The notes: a model not told the origin generated them from the letters alone. A stretch of 64,000 bases of DNA from an uncultured Oscillospiraceae bacterium (GCA_944382965.1 CALWOA010000006.1:1-64000); one strand, 5' to 3'; counted from the first letter of the stretch, positions 50,319 through 59,727 are shown. Translations and numbers: made by a program.

Positions 50319-52088
50319 ATGACAACAAAGGATTATCAGAGCCGCTCGCCGCTGAGCATTTTTTTGCACTATTTTGGAAATCATAAGAAGCTGTTTGCCG
50401 TGGACGTTGCCTGTGCTGTTGGCATTGCGGTGATTGACCTGGCCTTTCCTCTGGTGACCCGCAGTGCCTTGTATGACATGCTGCCCAACCGGATGTATCG
50501 GACATTTTTTGTGATTATGGCGGCAGTGATTGCCAGCTATTTGCTGCGATCATTCCTTAATTATATTGTAGCCTATTACGGCCACACCTTTGGTATCCGG
50601 GTGGAGGCGGATATCCGGAAGGACCTGTTCAGCCATATGCAGGATCTGAGCTTCGACTTTTATGACGGTAACCGAACCGGCAAATTGATGGCCCGGCTGA
50701 CCAGCGATCTGTTCGAGCTGACAGAGCTTGCTCACCATGGCCCCGAGGATTTGCTCACTTCGGTGCTGACCATCTGCGGCGCACTGGCGGTAATGGCCTC
50801 CATCCGCTGGCAGCTGGCGGTGATGGTGGCGCTGATGATTCCCATTTTCCTGGTGGTGGTGATGGCTATGCGCCGGCGGATGAGTATTGCTTCCGTTGCC
50901 GCTAAGGAAAAGACCGGACATATCAACCAGGAAATCGAAAGCAGCCTCTCCGGTATCCGCACAGCCAAGGCCTTTGGCAACGAGGACATTGAGCGCAGCC
51001 GCTTCAACGCAGCTAACGAGATTTATAAAACCTCCAAGCGGGAGTTCCACAAGGCCATGGGCATGTTCCACAGCAGCGTGGAGTTTTTCCTGTGCAGCCT
51101 GAATGTGGTGGTCATCGGTTTCGGCGGCTACTATGTGATGAAGGGAGAGATGGACTACCGGGATTTGATTACCTTTAACCTGTATATTGCATCCTTCGTC
51201 AATCCCATACGCAAGCTGAGCAACTTCTCGGAAATGTTTGCCAACGGCTTTGCCGGACTGCGGCGGTTCGTGGATGTGATGGCCACGGAGCCTACCGTCC
51301 AGGACAGCCCCGATGCCAAGCCGCTGGAGAAGGTCAAAGGGGCCATTGCGGTGGATCAGGTTTCCTTTGCCTACGACGGAGACTTGGCGGTGCTGCATGA
51401 TGTGTCCCTGACAGTGGAGCCTGGAGAAACCATAGCTATTGTAGGCCCCTCCGGCGGCGGAAAATCCACTCTGTGTCAGCTGATCCCACGGTTTTATGAT
51501 GTCACTTCCGGCTCCATCTCCATTGACGGACGGGATCTTCGCAGTGTGACCCAGCACAGCATCCACGAAAATATCGGCATTGTACAGCAGGATGTGTTCC
51601 TGTTTGCCGATACCATTTTTGAGAACATCCGCTATGGCAAGCCCGATGCCACCATGGAAGAGGTGGTGGCGGCAGCCAAGAAAGCGGAGATTTACGACGA
51701 TATCCAGGCCATGCCCCAGAAGTTCGATACCTATGTGGGCGAGCGGGGCACCCTGCTGTCCGGCGGGCAGAAGCAGCGCATTGCCATTGCCCGGATCTTC
51801 CTGAAGAATCCGCCCATTCTGATTCTGGATGAAGCAACCTCTGCCCTGGACTCGGTTACGGAAGCCAAGATTCAGCGAGCCTTCGATGCCCTGGCCAAGG
51901 ATCGCACCACGCTGATTATTGCCCACCGGCTCAGCACTATCCGCAGTGCCAACCGGATTGTCTCCATTTCCGATGGCGTAATCACCGAATGCGGAACCCA
52001 CCAGCAGCTGCTGGAAAGCGGCGGCATCTATGCCCAGTTGTACAACACCCAAAACGCTCTGGCACTGGAAGCACTGCATAACAGTTAA
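50319..52088 (+). CDS. ABC exporter, fused permease-ATPase (MsbA/MDR type)
   Basis: A 589-residue half-transporter: six helices in residues ~20-310, with the coupling segment TGKLMARLTSDLFELTELAHHGPED, then an ABC ATPase with GPSGGGKSTLCQLI, Q-loop VQQDVFLFADTIFENI, LLSGGQKQRIAIAR, ILDEATSALDSVTEAKI and the H-loop AHRLSTIRSA. It should dimerise and export a lipid or drug. The acyltransferase follows 10 bases later, which hints at an envelope lipid or polymer job. Confidence 0.94.
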   Translation: MTTKDYQSRSPLSIFLHYFGNHKKLFAVDVACAVGIAVIDLAFPLVTRSALYDMLPNRMYRTFFVIMAAVIASYLLRSFLNYIVAYYGHTFGIRVEADIRKDLFSHMQDLSFDFYDGNRTGKLMARLTSDLFELTELAHHGPEDLLTSVLTICGALAVMASIRWQLAVMVALMIPIFLVVVMAMRRRMSIASVAAKEKTGHINQEIESSLSGIRTAKAFGNEDIERSRFNAANEIYKTSKREFHKAMGMFHSSVEFFLCSLNVVVIGFGGYYVMKGEMDYRDLITFNLYIASFVNPIRKLSNFSEMFANGFAGLRRFVDVMATEPTVQDSPDAKPLEKVKGAIAVDQVSFAYDGDLAVLHDVSLTVEPGETIAIVGPSGGGKSTLCQLIPRFYDVTSGSISIDGRDLRSVTQHSIHENIGIVQQDVFLFADTIFENIRYGKPDATMEEVVAAAKKAEIYDDIQAMPQKFDTYVGERGTLLSGGQKQRIAIARIFLKNPPILILDEATSALDSVTEAKIQRAFDALAKDRTTLIIAHRLSTIRSANRIVSISDGVITECGTHQQLLESGGIYAQLYNTQNALALEALHNS

Positions 52089-52098
52089 GGAGGCCGCT

Positions 52099-53094
52099 AT
52101 GACCCAAAAAATGCAGTTGAAAACAGAAAATGCTGCGCTGGACGTACTAAAAGGAATTGCTTGCGCCCTCATTGCCTCTTCGCATCTTCCATCATTCTGG
52201 AATTGTGAAATGATAGATGCGTACTATTTGGGGTGGTTTCTGCGAATTTGCGTGCCCTTGTTTTTTGTGTGTTCTGGTTATTTTTTCTTTCAGTCTCAGC
52301 ATAAAGAACGATTCCTGCTCCGGATTGCCCTTGTATATGTTTTTGGTTATCTGCTGTATCTGCCACTAATTCTGCAAGGGGCAGGGAATCTGGCAGAAGG
52401 ACTCTCTCGCCTGCGCTGGAACCTGGTAATTGGATATGAGCATTTGTGGTATTTAAATGCGGCGCTGTTCGGTTTTTTGCTATGGTACGGACTTGAGCGA
52501 ATCCCTCAGTTGGGACGGCTGCTGTACCCTGCAGGGATCCCCATTTGTGTAGTGTTGATATTGGTGGGGGGCCTTCTGGATGAATATTATCCTTTGTGCA
52601 CGTTTTCCTGGGTTAAAACAATGGGGGAATTTGTGTCCCGATTCGGCGGGCCACGGAATGTGGTATTTATGGGCTTGCCGCTGCTATTACTAGGGGGCGG
52701 AATAGCCAGATATGCCCAGGCTATCCGTAAAATTCCAACGTTTGCTCTGGTACTGTGCTATCTGGTGCTGCGGGCACTGGCACTTTGGGAGATCCATTTT
52801 CTCTTTGGTGCCAGAGGATTGGAAATCAGCAGTGATATTACAATTTTCAATTGCTTTCCGGCGGTATTTCTGATGGCTTTGGCACTGCGTATTCCGATAA
52901 AAATTTCCTGGTCGGTTGGCAAACGGCTACGTACAATGACGGAATATGTCTATATTCTGCATCCTCTTGTGGGGGCGTATCTAGCTCAGACACTCGCTTT
53001 ACCTCCGTTTTGGCACTGGATTTGCACAGTAGTGTTCTGCTGCTGCCTGACGCTGCTCCTGGAAAAACAGTTTCTTCGAAAACGGACTGAATAG
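52099..53094 (+). CDS. Acyltransferase family 3 membrane protein
   Basis: A 331-residue polytopic protein with about ten helices: AALDVLKGIACALIASSHLPSFW (helix 1 with the His position), LRICVPLFFVCSGYFFF, EHLWYLNAALFGFLLWY, and the late RTMTEYVYILHPLVGAYLAQ. It is related to the protein at 36474-37544 but not a recent copy. It is expected to O-acylate a surface sugar or lipid. Start ATG 52099 follows AAGGAGG. Codons are visibly richer in A/T than in the ABC gene before it (TTT, ATT and AAT are frequent), suggesting separate acquisition. Confidence 0.84.
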   Translation: MTQKMQLKTENAALDVLKGIACALIASSHLPSFWNCEMIDAYYLGWFLRICVPLFFVCSGYFFFQSQHKERFLLRIALVYVFGYLLYLPLILQGAGNLAEGLSRLRWNLVIGYEHLWYLNAALFGFLLWYGLERIPQLGRLLYPAGIPICVVLILVGGLLDEYYPLCTFSWVKTMGEFVSRFGGPRNVVFMGLPLLLLGGGIARYAQAIRKIPTFALVLCYLVLRALALWEIHFLFGARGLEISSDITIFNCFPAVFLMALALRIPIKISWSVGKRLRTMTEYVYILHPLVGAYLAQTLALPPFWHWICTVVFCCCLTLLLEKQFLRKRTE

Positions 53095-53096
53095 AA

Positions 53097-53128
53097 AAGC
53101 GGCTGACAGATATTTCTGTCAGCCGCTT
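53097..53128. terminator. Bidirectional terminator between convergent operons
   Basis: A perfect 14-bp stem AAGCGGCTGACAGA/TCTGTCAGCCGCTT with a 4-base loop. Confidence 0.9.
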
Positions 53129-53134
53129 GTTACA

Positions 53135-53806
53135 TCAGCAGGTTACTTCCCCATCGTGGTTCATCAGCGTTGCCCGTTCCACGTGGGAGATGGACAAAAC
53201 TTGTTCCACCAGAGCTTCTTCTTTGTTGGTTTTGACTTCCACAATCATGTCCACCCCGGAGGCGCTTGCGTTCCGGGATTTGATTTTATAGCTGGTAGTA
53301 GTTGCTTTCAGCACAGATTCCAGTTCACCCTGGATTCCACGGTCGGTAGCGTTAACCAACAGAAGCAGGCTGGGTTTTGCGTTGGGAACAAAGTGCAAAG
53401 CCAGCATTACAACGGTAATCAGGATAGAAGCCTCAATGGCCAGCTCGTGCAGAGACGCTCCGCAGATGATACCAATGGAAATGGACCAGAACAGGAATGC
53501 CAGATCCATGGGGTCCTTCACCGCGGTACGGAAACGAACGATGGACAGAGCGCCAACCATGCCCAGAGAAATCACCGCATTGGACTGGATGGTGACGATA
53601 ATAGAGGCCGTGATCATGGCGATAACCGGCAGGGAAATGGCAAAAGACTTAGAATAAAACGCTTTGCGGCAGACCAAACGATAAATCACGAAGATATAAG
53701 TACCGATCACCGCCGCTACCAGCAAGGTGATCAGAACCTCGGTGGTAGAAAGATCTGAGTTGAACTGACTCAGAAAGGATTTCTTTAAAATATCCTGTAT
53801 ACTCAT
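53135..53806 (-). CDS. DUF4956 membrane protein
   Basis: A 223-residue protein of the DUF4956 family. It has three to four membrane helices in residues ~25-140, with the family block VISLGMVGALSIVRFRTAVKDPMDLAFLFWSISIGI, and a cytoplasmic ACT-like end (residues ~150-223, MIVEVKTNKEEALVEQVLSISHVERATL). Function is unknown. In many Firmicutes it lies beside VTC-type polyphosphate polymerases and CotH proteins, as it does here, so it may anchor or export for them (inference). SD GAGGGAG before ATG 53806. Last gene of the operon. Confidence 0.9.
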   Translation of the reverse strand: MSIQDILKKSFLSQFNSDLSTTEVLITLLVAAVIGTYIFVIYRLVCRKAFYSKSFAISLPVIAMITASIIVTIQSNAVISLGMVGALSIVRFRTAVKDPMDLAFLFWSISIGIICGASLHELAIEASILITVVMLALHFVPNAKPSLLLLVNATDRGIQGELESVLKATTTSYKIKSRNASASGVDMIVEVKTNKEEALVEQVLSISHVERATLMNHDGEVTC

Positions 53807-53821
53807 GTAGATTCTCCCTCT

Positions 53822-54544
53822 TTATGTTGAAAACTTTCTGCAAAGGTAGTATTTGGAAAATGCTGTTTGTCTCAAACTGCCCAGGTCCATCACCGTGTAT
53901 AGAAAATCGGGAAGAAATTCGTCATATTTTACCTCCAGAATTTGCTTTCCCAGGGGTAAAATTGGCCTGAGTGGAAGGTATTGCGCAAAAAAACCATCAA
54001 TATCGGTACTGCATCCAATATTACGGTCAAAGGTAATGCGGACATTACCGGCAGGGTATACAAAGGGGGTGCGCTCGTAGGCAACGATTACTTTTGGACG
54101 AAGACACCGCTGCTGACACTGGGCATAAAATTTGCGCAGCAGGGGAGCATCGGAAGAAGTTGGCATCAGCTGCCCCTGCAAAATCATCTGATACTGCTCT
54201 TTGGTTAGGGAACAGCTGTCCTTGTGGGTCATATACCGCTGCTTTTTCTTGCATTCCAGGGTAATCTGCTGATCGGAGGCATTGTAAATCCGAATGCGGA
54301 ACTTTTCCCGGGGATCGGTGCCGTTTTCGTTGTCATAATAACAGGAATTTTCGCTATCATCAAAATAGAGACTGCGAATGGCATAGGTACCGGAGCCGGT
54401 AGTGTGGGAATCCAGGGCGCAAAGGGGACGAATGGCTGACGCAATCAGTTCCAATTCCCCTTCGGAGCAGAGGTATTTCAGTTCATTGCGAAAAAGTTCC
54501 GTCCGGCCGCTATGGAGGTGCGGCCACCTTTTTAAAAGATTCAT
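53822..54544 (-). CDS. VTC-domain polyphosphate polymerase-like protein
   Basis: A 240-residue protein of the VTC superfamily, a tunnel-fold phosphotransferase. It starts RTELFRNELKYLCSEGE and shows IRSLYFDD, YDNENGTDPREKFRIRIYN, ITLECKKKQRYMTHKDSCSLT, VIVAYERTPFVYP, VRITFDRNI and ILEVKYDEFLPDF. Basic and acidic pairs at strand ends match the nucleotide/polyphosphate tunnel. In yeast Vtc4 this fold makes polyphosphate from ATP. The start at ATG 54544 lies one base after the CotH stop with no clear ribosome site, so translation is probably coupled. Confidence 0.88.
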   Translation of the reverse strand: MNLLKRWPHLHSGRTELFRNELKYLCSEGELELIASAIRPLCALDSHTTGSGTYAIRSLYFDDSENSCYYDNENGTDPREKFRIRIYNASDQQITLECKKKQRYMTHKDSCSLTKEQYQMILQGQLMPTSSDAPLLRKFYAQCQQRCLRPKVIVAYERTPFVYPAGNVRITFDRNIGCSTDIDGFFAQYLPLRPILPLGKQILEVKYDEFLPDFLYTVMDLGSLRQTAFSKYYLCRKFST

Positions 54545-54545
54545 T

Positions 54546-56348
54546 TTACGCTTCGGCAAAGACGGCTTCCAGAGATATCCCGCCTGTTACCGGCAGGGTG
54601 ATCTGAGTGCTTGTCTCGCCTGTATCTCCTTTCCAACCGACAAACGTATATCCCGGTTCAGGGGTTGCCGTGATTGTGATGGGGTAATCGGTGTAATACT
54701 GCCCGGTCCAGCTGCCGCTCGACAAGTCAATTTGAGATGTGTTGACGGTAACGGTGCCCATTTCCGGATGTGCCGAGGTAATTTGCACCATTTCCAGAGT
54801 GCCGGTCAGATTGAATTCTTCTGCCAGGTGCTGCATGGCAAAGGCTGGCCGTCTGCGAAAATACCCATCTCGCCAGTCCAAAGTGTAACCATATTTTTTA
54901 AGTACTGCTTCTACTCGCTCTGGAGCAAAATTGTTGTTAACCATGTCCTGAAAGGAAAGGACGAACTGCCGACAGAAATCTTCGTTGACTCGCAAAGCAG
55001 AAAAAATGGACAGAATATTGATATGATATTCTGGAGCGTTGGAAAAAAGATTCAGAGCAGCAGGATCGTCTATGGCTTCATTGTAAATGATTCCCAAAAG
55101 GACATCTATGTCGTATATACACCATCGCCAGCGCAAATCATCATATGGCCCGGAACCCTCCCAGCAGCTGCGCCAGAGAACATAATTATGTGCTTCGGAG
55201 AAGTCGTAATTGCACATGTAATAGTTGGTAATGATGTAGTCAATGTAGCTTTGTACGTCCGTTTCTTCCTGAAACTGTGCCCATTGGGCAGGGTCGGAAA
55301 AGTCGGTGTGTTTGATCCAATACATGTATTCACCGTAGTAATCTACCTCGGAAAGCGCCAGTGACTCTTCATCGGGAGCCCCGTCTTTTACCAGAATTCT
55401 GTCAGCAACCTGATAGTACTGGCGGAAATACTGGGAATCGTATCGTTCAAACATGTAGCTGCTGTAAAGAAATTCTCCGTTGAGATATACCCGAACGGGT
55501 ATACATTGCTGTGTGGAAACAGAGCGATCTTGCAGAAGATCGGACATCATGGCATCGGGGAGACTGTCCTTCAGCATGACCGAATGGGTAATGACATCTG
55601 GGAACAGCGGGGCATCAAAAAATTGGCTGCCGCTGTATTCCTCCCGTGCCGTTATGATTAAACGTTTTGCGGGGAAAATCCGAGAGGTGTTGCCTTGAAT
55701 GCGCAATCCTACAGGTTGATTGAGGATATCCCCCTCAGAATCCAGCCATTCAGCAGTGGTAACCACTTCCATATCTTTCATAAAATTGGGAAGGGGCGCC
55801 TGCGAAGGATTTCCGCCGGATAAATACCAATCGTCATACTCTTTTCCGGTTACATAGATCCCATTTTCTCCGAAAAGATCATCATACTCAAAGACGATAG
55901 AAAGGGTATATCCTTCTTCCGGCTGGGGGATTCCCACAAAATAGGTCTGGGTCAATATGTCGCTGACCTGCCCCCAGTCGCTTACATAAATTGCCCGGAC
56001 AACAGTGCCTTTTTCGACCGGGGTGGAGTCGGGAGTATAGGTTTTCCAATCCGATACCACGTTCTGGACGGCTTTATATATATTCGGTTCGCTGGATCGA
56101 TTTACAATGGGGATGCCGCCAGAATACACCGCAGACTGGGTAGTGGGTGTACTGCCGTCTGTGGTGTAGTAAATGGTTCCGTTTTCCGGGGCGGTAAACT
56201 GAAGGACAAATTCCTCGTCGTAATACCCACCCGGAACCGAAGGCACCGGCACCGGCGCCTGACAGTGCTGTTCCAAAAACAAAAATCCCACCGTCAGGGC
56301 AAACAGTGCCAATACGGATGCGATGAGCGCTGTCAATCGTTGCTTCAT
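54546..56348 (-). CDS. CotH-family kinase-like protein with N-terminal chitobiase-type domain
   Basis: A 600-residue exported protein. It has a signal/anchor helix (residues ~5-25), then a CHB_HEX_C_1-like beta domain (PENGTIYYTTDGSTPTTQSAVYSGGI), then a CotH domain. The CotH domain shows GLRIQGNTSRIFPAKRLIITAREEY, SVMLKDSLPDAMMSDLLQDRSV, VYLNGEFLYSSYMFERYD, YYMCNYDF.EAHNYVLWRS and DLRWRWCIYDIDVLLG. The C-terminal end is a short beta repeat (TATPEPGYTFVGWKGD). CotH of Bacillus is an atypical protein kinase of spore-coat proteins. This form is outside the membrane, so the substrate and phosphate donor are open. It starts 5 bases after argS. Noticeably AT-richer than argS. Confidence 0.87.
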   Translation of the reverse strand: MKQRLTALIASVLALFALTVGFLFLEQHCQAPVPVPSVPGGYYDEEFVLQFTAPENGTIYYTTDGSTPTTQSAVYSGGIPIVNRSSEPNIYKAVQNVVSDWKTYTPDSTPVEKGTVVRAIYVSDWGQVSDILTQTYFVGIPQPEEGYTLSIVFEYDDLFGENGIYVTGKEYDDWYLSGGNPSQAPLPNFMKDMEVVTTAEWLDSEGDILNQPVGLRIQGNTSRIFPAKRLIITAREEYSGSQFFDAPLFPDVITHSVMLKDSLPDAMMSDLLQDRSVSTQQCIPVRVYLNGEFLYSSYMFERYDSQYFRQYYQVADRILVKDGAPDEESLALSEVDYYGEYMYWIKHTDFSDPAQWAQFQEETDVQSYIDYIITNYYMCNYDFSEAHNYVLWRSCWEGSGPYDDLRWRWCIYDIDVLLGIIYNEAIDDPAALNLFSNAPEYHINILSIFSALRVNEDFCRQFVLSFQDMVNNNFAPERVEAVLKKYGYTLDWRDGYFRRRPAFAMQHLAEEFNLTGTLEMVQITSAHPEMGTVTVNTSQIDLSSGSWTGQYYTDYPITITATPEPGYTFVGWKGDTGETSTQITLPVTGGISLEAVFAEA

Positions 56349-56352
56349 GGAA

Positions 56353-58104
56353 TCACATCTTTTCAGGAGCGGAGAAGCCCAAAAGATCGATGGACTGCTC
56401 CAAAATCCGCTTGGCAAGGCCAATCAGGGCAATATAGCCATTTTTCTTTTCTTCGTCCTCTTCGCCCAGAATCCGGGTTTCATGGTAGAACTTGTTGACG
56501 CAGCCGGCCAGATCGTAGATATAGGCGCAGATCAGGTTTGGGGAGGAGCTGGCCAGGGCGCTTTCCAGAGCGGGGGCAAACTTGGTGATGGAAAGCATCA
56601 GATCCTTGGCGTAAGTGTTGGCAGGAGTTTGAATGGGGAGGCTCTCCCAGCTGCCAAACCGGGACAAAATGGACTTGATCCGTACGATGGTGTAGAGAAT
56701 GTAGGGACCGGTGTTGCCCTCAAAGGCAGCGAAGCGATCCAGGTCAAAGATATAATCCTTGGTAGGCTGGTTGGACAGGTCGCCGTACTTCAGAGCAGCC
56801 ATGGCAATTTTCTGGGTGGTGTCCTCCACTTCCTCGGCGGCAACAATCTGGTTTTCTACCACTTTGCCCCGGACAAAGTCGGTCATATCCTTGACCAGCT
56901 GTTCCAGGCGCATGACGCCGCCGTCCCGGGTCTTGAAAGGCTTGCCGTCCTTGCCGTTCATGGTGCCAAAGCCCAGGTGCTCAAGCTGGGTGGTCTCCGG
57001 GACGATGCCCGCCTTCCGGGCGGCGCGGAATACCTGCTCAAAGTGCAGGCTCTGACGCTTGTCGGTGACATAGAGAATCTTGTTCGGGTTAAAGTCCTGC
57101 ATCCGCTGGATCATGGTGGCAAGATCCGTGGTGGCATAGATGGCGGAGCCGTCGGACTTGACCAGAATGCAGGGAGGCACTTCCTTCTTGTCGGTTTCCT
57201 CTGCCACGGGAATGACCCAGGCACCTTCGCTTTCCACAGCCAGCCCGCAGGCTTTCAGATCCGCAACCATGGAGGGGATGTAGGGGTCTGCATCGGACTC
57301 GCCCAGCCAGCTTTCAAAGGAAACGTTGAGGTTTTCGTAGTTTTTCCTCAGGTCGGCTACCGACACATTCATGATGTGCTGCCACAGCGCCCGGTAGCCC
57401 CGGCGGCCCTGCTGCAGTTCAAAGGTGGCGGTGTGGGCGGCTTCAGCGAAGGCTTCATCTTCCTTCTTCCGGGCAGAGGCGGCGGGGTAAATTTCCTCCA
57501 GTTCGGAAATGGTGAAGGGGGCCTGGGCAGGATACTCTCCGGTGAAGTCCGGGTCGAAGTAAGGAAGCTCCGGCTGCCGCCGCTTCAGCTCCGCAATAAT
57601 CAGACCCATCTGCAGTCCCCAGTCACCCAGGTGAATGTCCCCAATGGCGTTGTAGCCGAAGAATTTGTACAGCCGCTTCAGGCTCTCGCCGATGATGGCA
57701 GAGCGCAGGTGACCGATGTGCAGGGGCTTGGCCACATTTGGGCCGCCGTAGTCCACCACAATGGTCTTGCCGGTGCCGGGCTTGGCAATGCCGAAGCCTT
57801 CAGCGGTGCGCATCTGCTCCAGATAGTCCTGCAGAAACAGACCGCTGAGCTTCAGGTTGATAAAGCCGGGCATCACCGCTTCCACCAGATCATAGTCCTT
57901 GGCATCCAGCTGCTGGGCCACAGCCTTGGCAATCTGAATGGGAGCGCACTTATACTGTTTGGCAGCGGCCAAAGCACCGTTGCACTGGTATTCGCACAGG
58001 TCGGGACGGTTGGAAACCGCCACCCGGCCGAAGGCAGGATCGTAACCTGCATCGGAAAACGCTTTCTGCATTTTCTCCGTGATGATATCCAGAATTCTTT
58101 CCAT
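56353..58104 (-). CDS. argS: Arginyl-tRNA synthetase
   Basis: A 583-residue class Ia synthetase: DYGGPNVAKPLHIGHLRSAIIGESLKRL (HIGH motif), IHLGDWGLQMG, ILVKSDGSAIYATTDLA, FKTRDGG region in place of KMSKS, and the C-terminal anticodon-binding helices. It charges tRNA-Arg. No T-box leader is seen upstream; it lies 18 bases behind the ABC-F gene and is co-transcribed. SD GAAAGG. Confidence 0.96.
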   Translation of the reverse strand: MERILDIITEKMQKAFSDAGYDPAFGRVAVSNRPDLCEYQCNGALAAAKQYKCAPIQIAKAVAQQLDAKDYDLVEAVMPGFINLKLSGLFLQDYLEQMRTAEGFGIAKPGTGKTIVVDYGGPNVAKPLHIGHLRSAIIGESLKRLYKFFGYNAIGDIHLGDWGLQMGLIIAELKRRQPELPYFDPDFTGEYPAQAPFTISELEEIYPAASARKKEDEAFAEAAHTATFELQQGRRGYRALWQHIMNVSVADLRKNYENLNVSFESWLGESDADPYIPSMVADLKACGLAVESEGAWVIPVAEETDKKEVPPCILVKSDGSAIYATTDLATMIQRMQDFNPNKILYVTDKRQSLHFEQVFRAARKAGIVPETTQLEHLGFGTMNGKDGKPFKTRDGGVMRLEQLVKDMTDFVRGKVVENQIVAAEEVEDTTQKIAMAALKYGDLSNQPTKDYIFDLDRFAAFEGNTGPYILYTIVRIKSILSRFGSWESLPIQTPANTYAKDLMLSITKFAPALESALASSSPNLICAYIYDLAGCVNKFYHETRILGEEDEEKKNGYIALIGLAKRILEQSIDLLGFSAPEKM

Positions 58105-58122
58105 ATTCGCAAACCTTTCGGA

Positions 58123-59727
58123 TTATTTGTTTTTCTGCTCTGCCAGGTAGTTCAGGTAGTCGTCGTAAGTGCCGTAGCGGTCTACGATGGTGCCGTCGGG
58201 CTGGAAGGCGATGACCCGGTTACAGACGGAGGTCAGCATTTCGTGGTCGTGGGATGCCAGCAGCACTACGCCGGGGAAGGCTTCCAGACCTTTGTTGACA
58301 GCCTGAATGGACTCCATATCCAGGTGGTTGGTGGGCTGGTCCAGAAGTACCACGTTGGCGCCGGAGAGCATCATTTTGGACAGCATGCAGCGCACCTTTT
58401 CGCCGCCGGAGAGAACATCCACGCTCTTGAATACATCTTCGCCGGAGAACAGCATCCGGCCCAGGAAGCCCCGGAGGTAGACATCGTCTTTCTTGGCAGA
58501 ATACTGCCGCAGCCAGTCCACCAGCTCCATTTTGTTTCCTTCAAAGTAGGGGGTGTTGTCCTTGGGCAGATAGCTGCGGTTGGTGGACACGCCCCACTTG
58601 ATGCTGCCTTCTTCCGGCTCCAGCTCTCCCATGAGGATCTGGAACAGGGCCGTCTGGGCCAGCTCGTTTTCACCCACGAAGGCGATCTTATCGGTGCGGT
58701 TTACGGAGAAGTAAACCTTGTCCAGCAGCTTTACGCCGTCCACAGTGACGGATACATCTTTGACGGTGAGCACATCCTTGCCCAGTTCCCGCTCCGGCTG
58801 GAAGCCAACGAAGGGATAGCGCCGGGTGGAGCAGGGCATTTCTTCTACGGTCAGTTTGTCCAGGAGCTTCCGTCGGGCGGTAGCCTGCTTGGCCTTTGCC
58901 TTGTTGGCGGAGAAACGTTGGATGAACAGCTGCAGCTCTTCAATCTTTTCCTGGTTGCGCTTGTTCTTGTTGCGGATCATGGCCTGAACCATCTGGGAAG
59001 ACTCATACCAGAAGTCGTAGTTGCCCACGTACATCTTGATCTTGCCGTAGTCGATATCCACCGTGTGGGTGCAGACGGTGTTCAGGAAGTGACGGTCATG
59101 GGACACGGCGATGACCATGCCGGGGAAGTCCAGCAGGAAATCTTCCAGCCAGTTGATGGCTTCGATGTCCAGGTTGTTGGTAGGCTCGTCCAGCATAACA
59201 ATGTCAGGGTTGCCGAACAATGCCTGGGCAAGCAGTACTTTCACCTTCAGTCGGGGGTCGGTGGAGCCCATCAGGTCGTAGTGCAGCTCCGTGCCGATGC
59301 CCAGACCCTGCAGCAGACGGGAAGCGTCGGATTCTGCCTCCCAGCCGCCCAGTTCGGCAAACTCCGCTTCCAGATCAGCGGCCCGCAGACCATCCTCGTC
59401 GGAGAAATCCGGCTTTTCGTAGATGGCGTCCTTTTCCTTCATCACTTCGTACAGGTGCTGGTTGCCCATGATGACGGTGTCCAGGATGGTGTATTCGTCG
59501 TAGGCGTTCTGGTTCTGCTTCAGAACGGATACCCGCTTGTCCGGGTCAATGGTGATGCTGCCGGTGGTGGAGTCCAGATCGCCGGTGAGAATCCGCAGGA
59601 AGGTGGACTTGCCGGCACCGTTGGCACCAATGATGCCGTAGCAGTTGCCGGGCAGAAACTGCAGATCCACATGCTGGAACAGCCACTGACCGCCGAACTG
59701 CATACCGAGGTTGCTAACTGTAATCAT
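58123..59727 (-). CDS. ABC-F family ATPase (YkpA/YbiT-like)
   Basis: A 534-residue soluble protein with two ABC cassettes and no membrane helices. Cassette 1 has GANGAGKSTFLRIL and MLDEPTNNLDIEAI. The P-site tRNA linker between is Lys/Arg/Gln-rich (IEELQLFIQRFSANKAKAKQATARRK). Cassette 2 has an unusual Walker A region FVGENELAQTALFQIL in place of GxxGxGKST, followed by LSGGEKVRCMLSKMMLSGANVVLLDQPTNHLDMES. The cassette 2 catalytic Glu is Gln (DQPT). These substitutions are typical of this YkpA-like subgroup. It acts on ribosomes. Start ATG 59727 is set by AAGGAG. Confidence 0.92.
   Translation of the reverse strand: MITVSNLGMQFGGQWLFQHVDLQFLPGNCYGIIGANGAGKSTFLRILTGDLDSTTGSITIDPDKRVSVLKQNQNAYDEYTILDTVIMGNQHLYEVMKEKDAIYEKPDFSDEDGLRAADLEAEFAELGGWEAESDASRLLQGLGIGTELHYDLMGSTDPRLKVKVLLAQALFGNPDIVMLDEPTNNLDIEAINWLEDFLLDFPGMVIAVSHDRHFLNTVCTHTVDIDYGKIKMYVGNYDFWYESSQMVQAMIRNKNKRNQEKIEELQLFIQRFSANKAKAKQATARRKLLDKLTVEEMPCSTRRYPFVGFQPERELGKDVLTVKDVSVTVDGVKLLDKVYFSVNRTDKIAFVGENELAQTALFQILMGELEPEEGSIKWGVSTNRSYLPKDNTPYFEGNKMELVDWLRQYSAKKDDVYLRGFLGRMLFSGEDVFKSVDVLSGGEKVRCMLSKMMLSGANVVLLDQPTNHLDMESIQAVNKGLEAFPGVVLLASHDHEMLTSVCNRVIAFQPDGTIVDRYGTYDDYLNYLAEQKNK

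Noticed and set aside
56353..58140. T-box leader controlling argS
   Set aside because: There are only 18 bases between the ABC-F stop and argS, and no T-box sequence is present.
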